Assembly (NCBI RefSeq): GCF_014640195.1
Contig: NZ_BMGM01000005.1
Span: 186,001-250,000 of the forward strand
Direction of reading: 5' to 3'
Length of the DNA: 64,000 bases
Origin: Psychroflexus planctonicus
Lineage (GTDB): Bacteria; Bacteroidota; Bacteroidia; Flavobacteriales; Flavobacteriaceae
The notes below the pieces were generated by a model. The model was not told the origin of the DNA and made no database searches. It worked only from the letters and a program-made list of their open reading frames with translations. The position numbers and the translations under genes are program-made. This document shows, in pieces, positions 36,130 to 45,600 of the stretch (positions within the stretch are counted from its first letter, which is position 1; each line of letters begins with the position of its first letter).

Positions 36130-37167
36130 ATGAGTAAAGCTTATTCACTTCATATAAAAGATATTCAGAGAGCAACTGAAAAAGCAGTGAAAATTATATT
36201 TGATGTGCCAGAAACCCTTCAACAGGAGTTTACTTTTCAGCCTGGACAATACCTCAATTTAGAAACTACTATTGATGGTGAAAAGGTTCGCCGTTCCTAT
36301 TCCATTTGTTCTTCACCTTCAGAAGAATTGGCCGTTGCAGTAAAAGAATTAGAAGGCGGCGTATTTTCTACCTATGTCAACCGAACTTTAAAAGTAGGCG
36401 ATGCTTTAGCTGTTTTTCCACCCGAAGGAAACTTTTTGTTACAACCTGCTGAAAACGCAGATACCTATTGCGCTTTTGCTGCAGGTAGCGGAATTACCCC
36501 GATGCTTTCCATGATCAAGCAGGTTTTAAAAGAAGGGAAAAACAAATTTGTGTTGGTTTACGGAAATCGTTCGCCAGAAGAAACCATGTTTTTGGAAGAA
36601 CTGCTGAACCTACAAAAACAACATCCCGAACATTTGTTTGTAGATTATATATATAGTAGAAAACAAGCCGAAGGGGCGACTTTTGGCAGAATTGAGCGTG
36701 CAACTATTAATTATGTGCTGAAAAATAAATATGCTGGTGTCGGATTTGCACAATTTTTATTATGCGGACCAGAAGAAATGATTAACCACGCACAAGAAGT
36801 TTTGCTGGAAAATGAAGTAAATGAAGACCAAATTGCGTTTGAATTATTTCATACCACCGAAGAAGGAGAAGATGTGGCTAAAGAAGGTTTTTCTGAAATA
36901 GAAATCCGTGTAGATGATGAAAGCTACACATTTAGCATGAATCAACAGGATGTAATTTTAGATGCTGCATTAGAAAAAGACATCGATGCTCCCTATTCTT
37001 GCCAAGGTGGAATTTGCAGCAGTTGTGTAGCTAAGGTAGTTGAAGGTCAAGCCAAAATGCGAAAAAACCAAATTTTAACCGATGAAGAAATTGAAGAAGG
37101 CTTAATTTTAACTTGTCAAGCGCATCCTATTTCCAATCGAATCATCATTGATTATGATGATGTTTAG
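36130..37167 (+). CDS. FAD/NAD(P)H and 2Fe-2S flavodoxin-reductase-type electron transfer protein (PaaE-like)
   Basis: An oxygenase-reductase-type protein of 345 residues. The FAD-binding barrel (FQPGQYLNLE, RRSYSICSSP) is followed by the nucleotide-binding Rossmann part (FAAGSGITPMLSMI, VYGNRSPEETMF, LLCGPEEMI) and a C-terminal plant-type ferredoxin domain with ligands in CQGGICSSC and the fourth Cys in ILTCQAHP. This order is that of PaaE, the reductase of phenylacetyl-CoA oxygenase, but no paaABCD genes are here, so the oxidised partner is unknown. The frame is open upstream to 36052, but I favour the ATG at 36130: homologs begin near this point and a TATTTTTG box lies at 36108-36115. Confidence 0.82.
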   Translation: MSKAYSLHIKDIQRATEKAVKIIFDVPETLQQEFTFQPGQYLNLETTIDGEKVRRSYSICSSPSEELAVAVKELEGGVFSTYVNRTLKVGDALAVFPPEGNFLLQPAENADTYCAFAAGSGITPMLSMIKQVLKEGKNKFVLVYGNRSPEETMFLEELLNLQKQHPEHLFVDYIYSRKQAEGATFGRIERATINYVLKNKYAGVGFAQFLLCGPEEMINHAQEVLLENEVNEDQIAFELFHTTEEGEDVAKEGFSEIEIRVDDESYTFSMNQQDVILDAALEKDIDAPYSCQGGICSSCVAKVVEGQAKMRKNQILTDEEIEEGLILTCQAHPISNRIIIDYDDV

Positions 37168-37222
37168 AAATTAGTAGTCATTAACACAAAAAACTTTGCT
37201 GAATAAAACTAATGTTGTTACT

Positions 37223-37234
37223 TTGTAATTACAA
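37223..37234. promoter_or_regulatory. Palindromic operator candidate for MazEF
   Basis: TTGTAATTACAA is a perfect 12-bp palindrome 10 bases before the mazE ATG. It overlaps a near-consensus -7 box (TACTTTG, 37219-37225), the usual place for self-repression by an AbrB-fold antitoxin. Confidence 0.45.
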
Positions 37235-37244
37235 TTAAATTGCT

Positions 37245-37490
37245 ATGGAAACTGCCATTATAAAAATTGGAAATTCTAAAGGATTACGTTTAAGTAAAAC
37301 TGTTTTGGAGAAGTACAACATTAAAGACAAAGTAGAAATGATTTTAGAAAAAGGTCAAATTATTCTAAAACCAATTGATACTCCTAGAAAAAATTGGGAA
37401 AAAGCATTTAAGGAAATGAATGCGAATGATGATGATAAATTATTATTTGACGACGTTTTTGATGATGAAAATTTTGACGAATGGAACTAA
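37245..37490 (+). CDS. mazE: MazE-like AbrB-fold antitoxin
   Basis: An 81-residue protein with the swapped-hairpin AbrB/MazE DNA-binding domain at residues 1-45 (IIKIGNSKGLRLSKTVLEKYNI, then EMILEKGQIILKP). The acidic C-terminus (DDDKLLFDDVFDDENFDEWN) is the part that blocks the toxin surface. Its stop overlaps the start of the toxin gene by 10 bases. It should bind the palindrome just upstream and neutralise MazF. Confidence 0.9.
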   Translation: METAIIKIGNSKGLRLSKTVLEKYNIKDKVEMILEKGQIILKPIDTPRKNWEKAFKEMNANDDDKLLFDDVFDDENFDEWN

Positions 37491-37804
37491 AACAATATTC
37501 AATTGTACTCGTAAATTTAGACCCAACAATTGGAAGCGAAATCAAAAAAACTCGCCCTTGTGTAGTTGTATCGCCTAATGAAATTAATAAGTATCTAAGG
37601 ACTATTGTTGTGGCTCCAATGACAACAAACCTAAAAAAGTATCCAACAAGAATTGAAGTTAGCCATAACGGAAAAAATGGAATGATTGCGATTGACCAAA
37701 TTAGAACAATTGACAAAACTCGAATTCTTAGGAGATTTGACCGATTAACGAAATCTGAAATTGCGAATTGCAAGAGCATTATAAAAGAAACATTTGTTGA
37801 CTAA
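37481..37804 (+). CDS. mazF: MazF/PemK-family endoribonuclease toxin
   Basis: A 107-residue toxin that cleaves RNA at short sequence motifs. Family landmarks are the IVLVNLDPTIGSEIKKTRPCVVVSP start containing the catalytic Arg, IVVAPMTTNLKKYPTRIEV with the catalytic Thr region, and MIAIDQIRTIDKTRI. The whole domain is present and looks functional. It is coupled to mazE by a 10-base overlap. The cleavage specificity cannot be told from the sequence. Confidence 0.92.
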   Translation: MELKQYSIVLVNLDPTIGSEIKKTRPCVVVSPNEINKYLRTIVVAPMTTNLKKYPTRIEVSHNGKNGMIAIDQIRTIDKTRILRRFDRLTKSEIANCKSIIKETFVD

Positions 37805-37941
37805 ATTCTGATTGACAATAAATCAAGCTTCTCAAAAAAGTACTAATGCTAATTATGCAAAACATAAGTAGGTAGAGCATTTTCTTAGGGTCACTAAGTA
37901 TTTTGTACATTAGCATATTATACTTGCAAATTCTTAAACCT

Positions 37942-38382
37942 ATGAAAAAGATAATTTTGTTATTTGCTTTTTTGGGAATGCTTCTTATTTCTTGCTCGAA
38001 TGATGATCAGCCTAATCCTCCAACTGCAAACGAATGCGATGATGTAGCTGAAATTCTTGAAGAAGCAGATTTTAGTTCCATTGAAACATCCAACTACACC
38101 ATCATAGATGCTCAAATAAACGATGATTGTTTGGAAATACGTTTTGGCGCTAGCGGATGCGACCCTGAACCTTGGGAAGTGTATTTGTATAGCACAGATG
38201 CATTTTATGCTGTTTTCCCTTTACAGAGAGCAGTAAAAATGGAATTGATCAATAATCAAGACTGTGCAGCCTCTTTTGAAGTTGACATTTCATTCGATTT
38301 AACAGCTTTTCAAATTGAAGGGCAAAACGAAATCCCATTACAAATTGAAGGCTGGGATGAACAAGTGGTATACGAATATTAA
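37942..38382 (+). CDS. Small putative lipoprotein, unknown function
   Basis: A 146-residue protein with a lipoprotein signal (MKKIILLFAFLGMLLISC; Cys at residue 18) followed by an Asn/Asp/Pro-rich linker. The mature part has several cysteines (ANECDDV, DDCLEIRFGASGCDP, QDCAASFEVD) and alternating strands, suggesting a small beta-rich, possibly disulfide-linked periplasmic domain. I do not recognise the family beyond small flavobacterial lipoproteins. I use the ATG at 37942 because it begins the signal peptide; an upstream in-frame alternative at 37903 would put 13 extra residues in front of it. It stands alone between MazEF and a methyltransferase. Confidence 0.7.
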   Translation: MKKIILLFAFLGMLLISCSNDDQPNPPTANECDDVAEILEEADFSSIETSNYTIIDAQINDDCLEIRFGASGCDPEPWEVYLYSTDAFYAVFPLQRAVKMELINNQDCAASFEVDISFDLTAFQIEGQNEIPLQIEGWDEQVVYEY

Positions 38383-38417
38383 ATCAATTAGAACAAGCTT
38401 TTTAATCGCACATAAAA

Positions 38418-39053
38418 TTGAACAAATTGGAAGATTTAAACAGAGAAAAACACTGGAACCATATCTACGAAACCAAAGAATTGAAAGAAGTGAGTTGGTA
38501 TCAACCAAAACCTGAAACTTCTTTAGCGTTTATTGAAGCTTTACAACTTCCAAAATCGGCTAGTATAATCGATATGGGTGGTGGCGATAGTTTTTTGGTA
38601 GATCATTTGTTAGCCGCTGGTTTTGAAAACATCACGGTGCTCGATATTTCTGAAAAGGCCATTGAAAAAGCAAAACACCGATTAGGCGATGAAGCTCAAA
38701 AAGTGGAATGGGTAGTAGCTGATGTGGCTCGATTTCAAGCCGAAGAAAAATATGATGTTTGGCATGACCGAGCTGCTTTTCATTTTCTGACAGATGAAGT
38801 TGAAGTTTCAAACTACGTAAAATCTACAAAACAACATGTGAAGCCAAAAGGCCACTTAATTATAGGAACTTTTTCTGAAAACGGCCCAAAAAAATGCAGC
38901 GGAATTGAAATCAAACAATATTCAAAAGAAGCTTTAACGGCTCAATTTCAAGAAGGTTTCGAAAAAGTTGAATGCATAAACCACAACCACGAAACGCCAT
39001 CTGGCTCCATTCAGAATTTTACGTTTTGTAAGTTCAAAAAAGTTGAAGCTTAA
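38418..39053 (+). CDS. Class I SAM-dependent methyltransferase
   Basis: A 211-residue methyltransferase of the UbiE/Methyltransf_11/12 type. The SAM-binding motif I is SIIDMGGGDSFLVDHLL, motif II region ITVLDISEKAIEKAKHRL, and motif post-II WVVADVARF. The N-terminus REKHWNHIYETKELKEVSWYQ is shared with many small bacterial methyltransferases of unknown substrate, some annotated as thiopurine or tellurite methyltransferase-like. No ATG precedes the conserved region, so TTG at 38418 appears to be the start, 35 bases after the lipoprotein gene. Confidence 0.8.
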   Translation: MNKLEDLNREKHWNHIYETKELKEVSWYQPKPETSLAFIEALQLPKSASIIDMGGGDSFLVDHLLAAGFENITVLDISEKAIEKAKHRLGDEAQKVEWVVADVARFQAEEKYDVWHDRAAFHFLTDEVEVSNYVKSTKQHVKPKGHLIIGTFSENGPKKCSGIEIKQYSKEALTAQFQEGFEKVECINHNHETPSGSIQNFTFCKFKKVEA

Positions 39054-39057
39054 AGAT

Positions 39058-39933
39058 TTACTGCTTGCCTGCAAGTCGGTTAGTGCGTTCTATGGCTAGT
39101 TTTTCCTTGTATTTCATCCAAGCATCACCACGGAGTTTGCGCATTAAATTTTCTACATTTCGCATAACGGCTAAATTGTAAACCGCTTTGCCGATGTTCA
39201 TAGCGCTTCTAGGTATGGCACGTAAACTCATCGAAAATCCTGGCGTTAAATAATGCATGTGATGCCAGTAACCTTCTGGCATATAAAGCGTATCGCCATG
39301 ATTTAATTCAGTTACCATACCTTGTGCATGTTGCAAGGCAGGAAAACGTTCAAAATCAGGATTATCAAAATCAATCTCGTTTAGCGTAACTAAAGAATTA
39401 GGTACTTTATATAGGTATTTGGTTTCAGAAGGTGGAAACAAAATACAGCGTTTTTTACCTTCAAAATGAACATGTAAAATATTGGCAAAATCGATATCGT
39501 AATGCATGAACACTTTGGAATCTTTTGCACCAAAAAACAAGAAGGGTAAGTCTTTTAAAAACTTAATTCCTAGTTTGGGTGCTTCAAAGTGATTCTGCAA
39601 TTCAGGAACTTCTTTAATTAAATTGAAAAGAAATATTCGATAAGATGTTTTCTCTGATTTTAGCAAATCAATATATTCTTCGAGTTTCATTTTAGCATGT
39701 GGCTCGTTGAATTTATTTTTATGACTAATAGGGCGATTATCGTATAAAGGAACCTCTACATTACCAGCAATTTCTTTGAAATAATCAAATCTCCAAAGAT
39801 CGAAAGCTTTCCAGTTATTGGTCAAGCCTTCAATAACCACAGGTTTCTGTGGTTTTACGAAACGCTCAACAAAATCAACACTAGAAATTGATTTTACACG
39901 TGGAATTTCAGTTAAATTCAATGTTTTGCTCAT
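39058..39933 (-). CDS. Cupin-like JmjC-domain protein (Fe(II)/2-oxoglutarate hydroxylase-like)
   Basis: A 291-residue protein of the cupin_8 type. The iron-binding triad is visible as His144 and Asp146 in FMHYDIDF and His224 in EGYWHHMHYL; FEGKKRCILFPP supplies the usual basic residue for 2-oxoglutarate. Such proteins hydroxylate protein side chains or small molecules; the target here is unknown. The C-terminal 50 residues are helical and basic. It ends five bases from the stop of the convergent methyltransferase gene. Confidence 0.85.
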   Translation of the reverse strand: MSKTLNLTEIPRVKSISSVDFVERFVKPQKPVVIEGLTNNWKAFDLWRFDYFKEIAGNVEVPLYDNRPISHKNKFNEPHAKMKLEEYIDLLKSEKTSYRIFLFNLIKEVPELQNHFEAPKLGIKFLKDLPFLFFGAKDSKVFMHYDIDFANILHVHFEGKKRCILFPPSETKYLYKVPNSLVTLNEIDFDNPDFERFPALQHAQGMVTELNHGDTLYMPEGYWHHMHYLTPGFSMSLRAIPRSAMNIGKAVYNLAVMRNVENLMRKLRGDAWMKYKEKLAIERTNRLAGKQ

Positions 39934-40047
39934 TTAATTCATGTTTAATCACTTAAGTTTCACTTAAACAACTCCACAAAAATACAAAAAGAAAATTTGA
40001 TTTAACTACAATGTTCCTAAAGCAGTTTTTTTGCTTTCAAAAACAAC

Positions 40048-41169
40048 TTAAACCTTGGTCTTTGCTGCTTTTGCTTTTTCCTTTGCTTCCAAATTTCTAT
40101 CGATTGTATGCCCTGGTCTAGTCCATTTTGGTTTTTCGCCCAAGGGTTTGTATTCAGATTGATCAGCATCTACTGTTTTGGGTTGAGACTTTTTAGTAAA
40201 AGGCTTCATCGGTTCTAGGCCTAAAAGCTTAAACAACTCCATGTCTTCGTTTACATCAGGGTTAGGTGTAGTTAACAATTTATCTCCAGCAAAAATAGAA
40301 TTTGCTCCGGCGAAAAAGCACAATGCTTGTCCTTCTCTACTCATATCTGTACGCCCAGCAGAAAGACGAACTTGAGTTTGGGGCATTACAATTCTTGTAG
40401 TAGCAACCATACGAACCATTTCCCAAATGGAAACACGCTCTTGTTCGGCTAATGGAGTTCCTTCAACAGGAACTAACGCATTAATTGGAACAGATTCAGG
40501 TTGCGGGTTTAAACTAGACAAAGCTACCAACATGCCTGCTCGGTCTTCAAGATTTTCACCCATACCAATTATTCCACCGCTACATACGGTAACATTGGTT
40601 TTTCTAACATTGCTTAAGGTTTCCAAACGGTCTTCGTAACCGCGTGTAGAAATTACTTCTTTGTAATATTCTTCAGATGAATCTAAATTATGGTTGTAGG
40701 CATACAAACCTGCTTCCGCTAAGCGTTTAGCTTGGTTTTCGGTAATCATCCCTAGCGTACAACATACTTCCATATCTAGTTTATTGATGGTACGCACCAT
40801 TTCTAGAACTTGCTCAAATTCTTCACCATCTTTCACATTTCGCCAAGCTGCACCCATACAAACTCTAGAGCTTCCTGATGATTTTGCACGTAAAGCCTGT
40901 GCTTTTACTTGGCTAACACTCATTAAATCGTTTCCTTCTATATCGGTATGGTAACGCGCTGCTTGTGGGCAATAGCCACAGTCTTCTGGGCAACCACCCG
41001 TTTTTATAGAAAGTAAAGTAGAAACTTGTACTTGATTTGGATTGTGTTCTACTCGATGAACGCTTGCTGCTTGGTACAGCAAATCCATTAAAGGTTGATT
41101 GTAAATCTCTAAAATCTCTTCTTTTGTCCAGTCGTGTCTTTGCATGTGATTCAATATTGTATGTTTCAA
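40048..41169 (-). CDS. bioB: Biotin synthase
   Basis: Radical SAM enzyme that inserts sulfur into dethiobiotin, the last step of biotin synthesis. The 4Fe-4S cluster ligands are Cys60, Cys64 and Cys67 in GGCPEDCGYCPQAARY. Further motifs are SSGSSRVCMGAAWRN, YNHNLDSSEEYY, VCSGGIIGMGE and RLSAGRTDMS, all expected for the 2Fe-2S site and substrate pocket. The 373-residue protein has a Lys-rich C-terminal tail of about 40 residues beyond the core. The gene follows a ketosynthase gene on the same strand with 56 bases between, a pairing that hints at a shared biotin or pimelate role. Confidence 0.97.
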   Translation of the reverse strand: MKHTILNHMQRHDWTKEEILEIYNQPLMDLLYQAASVHRVEHNPNQVQVSTLLSIKTGGCPEDCGYCPQAARYHTDIEGNDLMSVSQVKAQALRAKSSGSSRVCMGAAWRNVKDGEEFEQVLEMVRTINKLDMEVCCTLGMITENQAKRLAEAGLYAYNHNLDSSEEYYKEVISTRGYEDRLETLSNVRKTNVTVCSGGIIGMGENLEDRAGMLVALSSLNPQPESVPINALVPVEGTPLAEQERVSIWEMVRMVATTRIVMPQTQVRLSAGRTDMSREGQALCFFAGANSIFAGDKLLTTPNPDVNEDMELFKLLGLEPMKPFTKKSQPKTVDADQSEYKPLGEKPKWTRPGHTIDRNLEAKEKAKAAKTKV

Positions 41170-41225
41170 AAGTAATAAAAGATGTAGTTTATTAAATTGA
41201 ATTTGAAATTATTCTCTTGAAGAAT

Positions 41226-42404
41226 TTATAATTTACTAATTATCAAGCTGACAGCATTTCCGCCAAAACCAACCGCATTAACCATAATATGATTGATTTC
41301 TTGTGGAATTTCAGCATTTTTATAAAACGGATTAGGTATACATTCCTGATGTTGAAGCATGAGCAAAGCTAACTCTAAACTCATGGCTCCGGATGCAGCA
41401 TACGTGTGGCCTATTTTCCATTTGTTGGTGGTTAAAAATGGTGTTTTTTCAAATACGTTTTGAATGGCATTTAATTCAGCTTCATCGCCTTTTATGGTTC
41501 CTGGGGCATGCATTATAATGGCATCAACTTGTTTTAAACGAGCATCGGTAAGAGCCATTTTCATTGAATCTTGAAAGCATTTTGCATCCGAAGAAATAGC
41601 AATACTATGTTTAATTTGCTCGTTTGCAAATCCTAAACCAGAAATTCGAGCTACTGCATTTTCAGATTGAGTAGAAAGTGCGAAAACACTGGCCGCTTCG
41701 CCCAAAACCAAAGTGTTACTTTGTTTATTGAAGTTTAAACTATGGCAAGGAAATTTCTCATTAAGGTTTGAGTATAATTTCAAGGCTTCTAGTTGAGCTA
41801 GTGTAAACGGAGTTAAAGGTGCTTCGGTGCCACCAACTATAAAACTTGTAGCCATTCCAGATTGTAGCCATGCAGCAGCATTCAAAATTCCATGCAAAGC
41901 CGTTGAGCAAGTAATGGAATGCGAAATTACAGCACCTGATGTTCCTAAATCTTGTGCAACCCAAGAAGATAAATTACCAAGTGTGGTTGTGGGAGAAGTT
42001 CGGCTAGCTACACTTCCTGTTTCTAAAAATTCTTGATGATGCTGTTCAAATAATTGAGTCGCACCACGGGAAGAACCCAAATTTACTCCTGTATTGTTTA
42101 ATGGAAAATCTGAAGATTTAGCGAGGTTTTTTTTTAATTTTCTTGATGCTAAAATGGCAAATAACACACTTTCATCTAGGTATTGATATGTTTTTTTTTC
42201 GCTTTTAAGCAACTCTGCTTCAACTTTCACTTTAGCTGATACTGGACTCACCCAATATTCCTTTTCTACATGTTTTCTTCGTTTGAAATAAGCTCGTGGA
42301 TTTTGGTAAGCTTCCCAGACTTCGCTTGCCGATATCCCTAAAGCAGAAACAGAAGCAAATCCGTTGATGTATAAGTCTTTTTTCAAAGCCAAAATTTTGG
42401 GCAA
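41226..42404 (-). CDS. Beta-ketoacyl synthase (KAS I/II-like) next to bioB
   Basis: A 392-residue thiolase-fold condensing enzyme. The active-site Cys166 is in SITCSTALHGIL, and the two His residues are in MHAPGTIKGDEAEL and KIGHTYAASGAMSLEL, so the Cys-His-His triad is complete. It lacks the extended N-terminus of the housekeeping FabF. Its location directly upstream of bioB suggests a part in making the pimeloyl chain, but it could also serve an unrelated lipid pathway; this is inference. No ATG lies before the conserved region, so the start is TTG at 42404 or the in-frame TTG six codons later. A 12-bp hairpin lies just upstream at 42421-42450. Confidence 0.83.
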   Translation of the reverse strand: MPKILALKKDLYINGFASVSALGISASEVWEAYQNPRAYFKRRKHVEKEYWVSPVSAKVKVEAELLKSEKKTYQYLDESVLFAILASRKLKKNLAKSSDFPLNNTGVNLGSSRGATQLFEQHHQEFLETGSVASRTSPTTTLGNLSSWVAQDLGTSGAVISHSITCSTALHGILNAAAWLQSGMATSFIVGGTEAPLTPFTLAQLEALKLYSNLNEKFPCHSLNFNKQSNTLVLGEAASVFALSTQSENAVARISGLGFANEQIKHSIAISSDAKCFQDSMKMALTDARLKQVDAIIMHAPGTIKGDEAELNAIQNVFEKTPFLTTNKWKIGHTYAASGAMSLELALLMLQHQECIPNPFYKNAEIPQEINHIMVNAVGFGGNAVSLIISKL

Positions 42405-42420
42405 ATATCGGTTACAAATA

Positions 42421-42450
42421 ACAAAATCCCTTGCAATAAAGGGATTTTGT
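42421..42450 (-). terminator. Perfect 12-bp inverted repeat between the helicase-nuclease gene and the ketosynthase gene
   Basis: ACAAAATCCCTT (42421-42432) and AAGGGATTTTGT (42439-42450) pair perfectly around a 6-base loop. On the minus strand it would end the transcript of the upstream helicase gene, although only a short T-rich stretch follows. It may instead be a leader hairpin of the ketosynthase mRNA. Confidence 0.5.
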
Positions 42451-42678
42451 AGTATTGGTCTAAAGATGAAGCCAAAATAGTTGGTAAGGATGAAGCCTAA
42501 ACGAGATTATAGCAACAAGACAGCAAATATAACTGTTTATGAAAGTCTGCGGAATACCTTCTAATGGGTATATTTAGAATGAAATATTAGATAATGAAAT
42601 AAGATTGATTTCTGTAATAATGTATGAATAGACCTTTTCTAAAAATCACATATACAGTGGATTATAGACAAGGCTTTA

Positions 42679-45600
42679 TTACACCTCCACCACTTCCAAA
42701 TTATCATTTAAATACACCAAGAATGTTTTTTCTACCTGATAACCCAAAGCCTCAACGGCAATTTGATAGGTTTTGATTTGCTGCTGGTGGTTGGCGTTCG
42801 GACTTCCGGTTTTGTAGTCGATAATAACCGCTGTTTTTCCTTTTAAGCAAATTCGGTCAGGCCTAAAAAGTTGCTGCTGATAAGCGATTTCTTGTTCATT
42901 TAAAATTTGCCAATCGGTTTCAAAATAAGCCGTTAAGTCAGGATGCATGGTGATTTGTTGAAGCCAATCCTGATAGAGTTGAGCTTCGTCTTTGGCAATC
43001 CAACCGGCTAAAATGCCTTTGTTTAAAGCTAGTAATACATCGGCTTTGCCTTTGATGTTTGCCATGAGTTCGTGCAGAATATTTCCGCGTTCTATCGCTA
43101 ATTGAAGCTCGTCATTAAACAAATTTGCTGCATTGGTGAGCAAGCTTAAATGGGTATTGGGTCTGTTGAATTGCAATTGCAAATTATGCTTAGCTGTTTC
43201 TGTCGGAGCTGGAAATATAAAGTCATTTCCAAAATGGTATTGAAATTTGTCTTCTTCCCAATCTCCACGAACTTGCAAAAATTCATAAAACATAGCGGAA
43301 TAGGAATTTTCCACAAATCCAATTCCATTTTTGTTTTCCTTGTATGCACTAAAAATATACATTTCCTTAGCAGCTCGCGTCAAAGCGACATAAAGTAAAT
43401 TAATAGAATTAAAGGTCGTTTTGTTTTTTAGTTCGGTATAAATCTTTGCTTTTTCTTGATCGAGTTCCTTGTAAATGGTCGATTTTCCGCTTGCCAACAC
43501 AAAAGGCATTTCTGGGTTTTCTGTGGGAATCCAAAATTTTTCAAGATTGGTATCGTCCATTTTTTCGGTGGCAAAAGGAAACAACACAATGGAAAACTGC
43601 AAACCTTTACTCTTATGAATGGTCATGATTTGCACTGCATTTTCACCTTCGGGTGCGCTTATGCTTTTATTATCTTGAACCCGTTCCCAATACACCAGAA
43701 AGCTTTGCAAATCGCCAGCTTGTTTGTTGGAAAACGCAAAGACTTCATCTAAGAAAAACTGCAAATAGGCATCTGCTTTTTCCAAATCTAAAAAACAATG
43801 AATGGTATATTCCACTGCATCGTATATGGGCAAAGCTGCACATTTCAGTGGGGAAAACGCAAAACCCAATTCGGCTATGCTGTTCCAAATGTTTTTTTGT
43901 TGAAAAGCTTCCGCTAAAAAGTTGTGTTTTTCAGTGGTACTAAATTGCCTTTCATTTAACAAATAATCCAATAATAGGTAAGCTTCTTCTTGGTTGTTTT
44001 CGTTTTCTAAACACTTCAACAAAGCGATTAAAAACTGGACTTCTTTGCTGTTGGAAATCAATAAAGTTTCAGATGAAATAATAGGAATTTGTACTTCATT
44101 TAAAGCTTTAGCCACGGCAATTCCCTGTTTTTTCTTCCTCACTAACACACAAAAATCTTTGTATTGTACTTCATTTGAAGCCATTCGGGTTTGAATACAA
44201 CGCACTACTTTCTGCGGAAAAACTTCCAAGGCTTCTTCGGCGTTTTGAATCGGAGAAAAATCGATGCTTACTTTACCCAATTGTTCTTTTTTGGGTGATT
44301 TTTGAGCAGCTTGGCTATATAATGCTTGCACTTCTGGAACTTCAATTGAAGCGGCAACAAATTCAAAAAAAGCATTGTTGAATTGTATGATTTCTTGTTC
44401 ACTACGGTAATTGTAATCCAAACTTTTTGCAGTAACTTCAATAGGAAACGGCGTTTGGCCATTGCTTAAATTGATGAATTGTTGCGCATCGCCACCACGC
44501 CAAGCGTAAATGGATTGCTTGGCATCGCCGATTAAACTCAAGCTGCCATGGCCATATTCGGGATGTGCTATTACCAAAGCTTCTTCCACCAAAGGAATCA
44601 AATTTTCCCATTGCATGCTAGACGTATCCTGAAATTCGTCGATAAAATAATGCTGAAAACGTTCGCCCAATCGTTCATAAATAAATGGCGCGGGTTGCTG
44701 TTTTACTTGTTCGCTTATCTTTTTGTTGAAATCGGATATCAACACCAAATTGCGTTCGGTTTTAATGTCTGCCAACTCTTGTTGAACCACATTCAGCAAC
44801 GAAAGTTGAGTGATATAACTTTTAATTTTTTGGGTGTAGTTGTGTTCAAAATAGGTTTGCTTGGACTGTTTGTAAAGTTGAACAATTTCATCTCGAAGCG
44901 CATCTATGCTTGCTTTTTGGTCTTCAGCTGTGCTTTTGTTGTAAAAGGCAGTGGTTTCAATTTCATCTTGCCATTTGGTATTGAACGAAAGGCTTGGGTT
45001 TTCATTATTTAATTTTTCAAAATACTTTGGAATGCTACCACGTGTAAAACTACTTGCTTCAATTTGATGATTTTCAAGTAATTCAAAAAAACCTTTGCCG
45101 ATATCATTAAGTTTTTTCAGCAAGTCTTTTTCTTTTTGTTTAAGCGCTTTTTTATGTTTTATAAAGGCACTTAATCGAAGCGCTTGCAATGCCGCAATAG
45201 GTTCAGCATCTTGTTCTTTCAGTAATAATTTTGAAGCTTCAAACACATCTTTGCTGATGTTTCCACTTTTGTCTTCTTCGGTTTTTTCCAAAGCAAAATC
45301 TACTAAAACCTGAGTGAGTTGCTCGTCTTCTCCGGCTTTATCGATTACTCTGTCTACGGCTTCTTCTAAAATAACCTGAGTTTCCAATTCAATTTCAAAA
45401 TTGTTGGTCAGCCCCAAATCTTTAGCAAACGTACGAATGATGCGCTGCGTAAAGGCATCGATAGTAGAAATTTCAAAAGCGGCGTAATTGGCAAGCAAGT
45501 GTTTCAAAATCTGACCTGCTTTTTCCGAAATCGCTTCATCGGTTAATTGCGTTTTTGCTTTTACTTGTTCGTACAGCGCTTTTTTGTCATCGGGAATTTC

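Noticed and set aside
43150-45313. Several plus-strand open frames opposite the AddA-like gene
   Set aside because: All lie within a gene with complete helicase motifs; their Cys/Phe-rich translations are typical antisense shadows.
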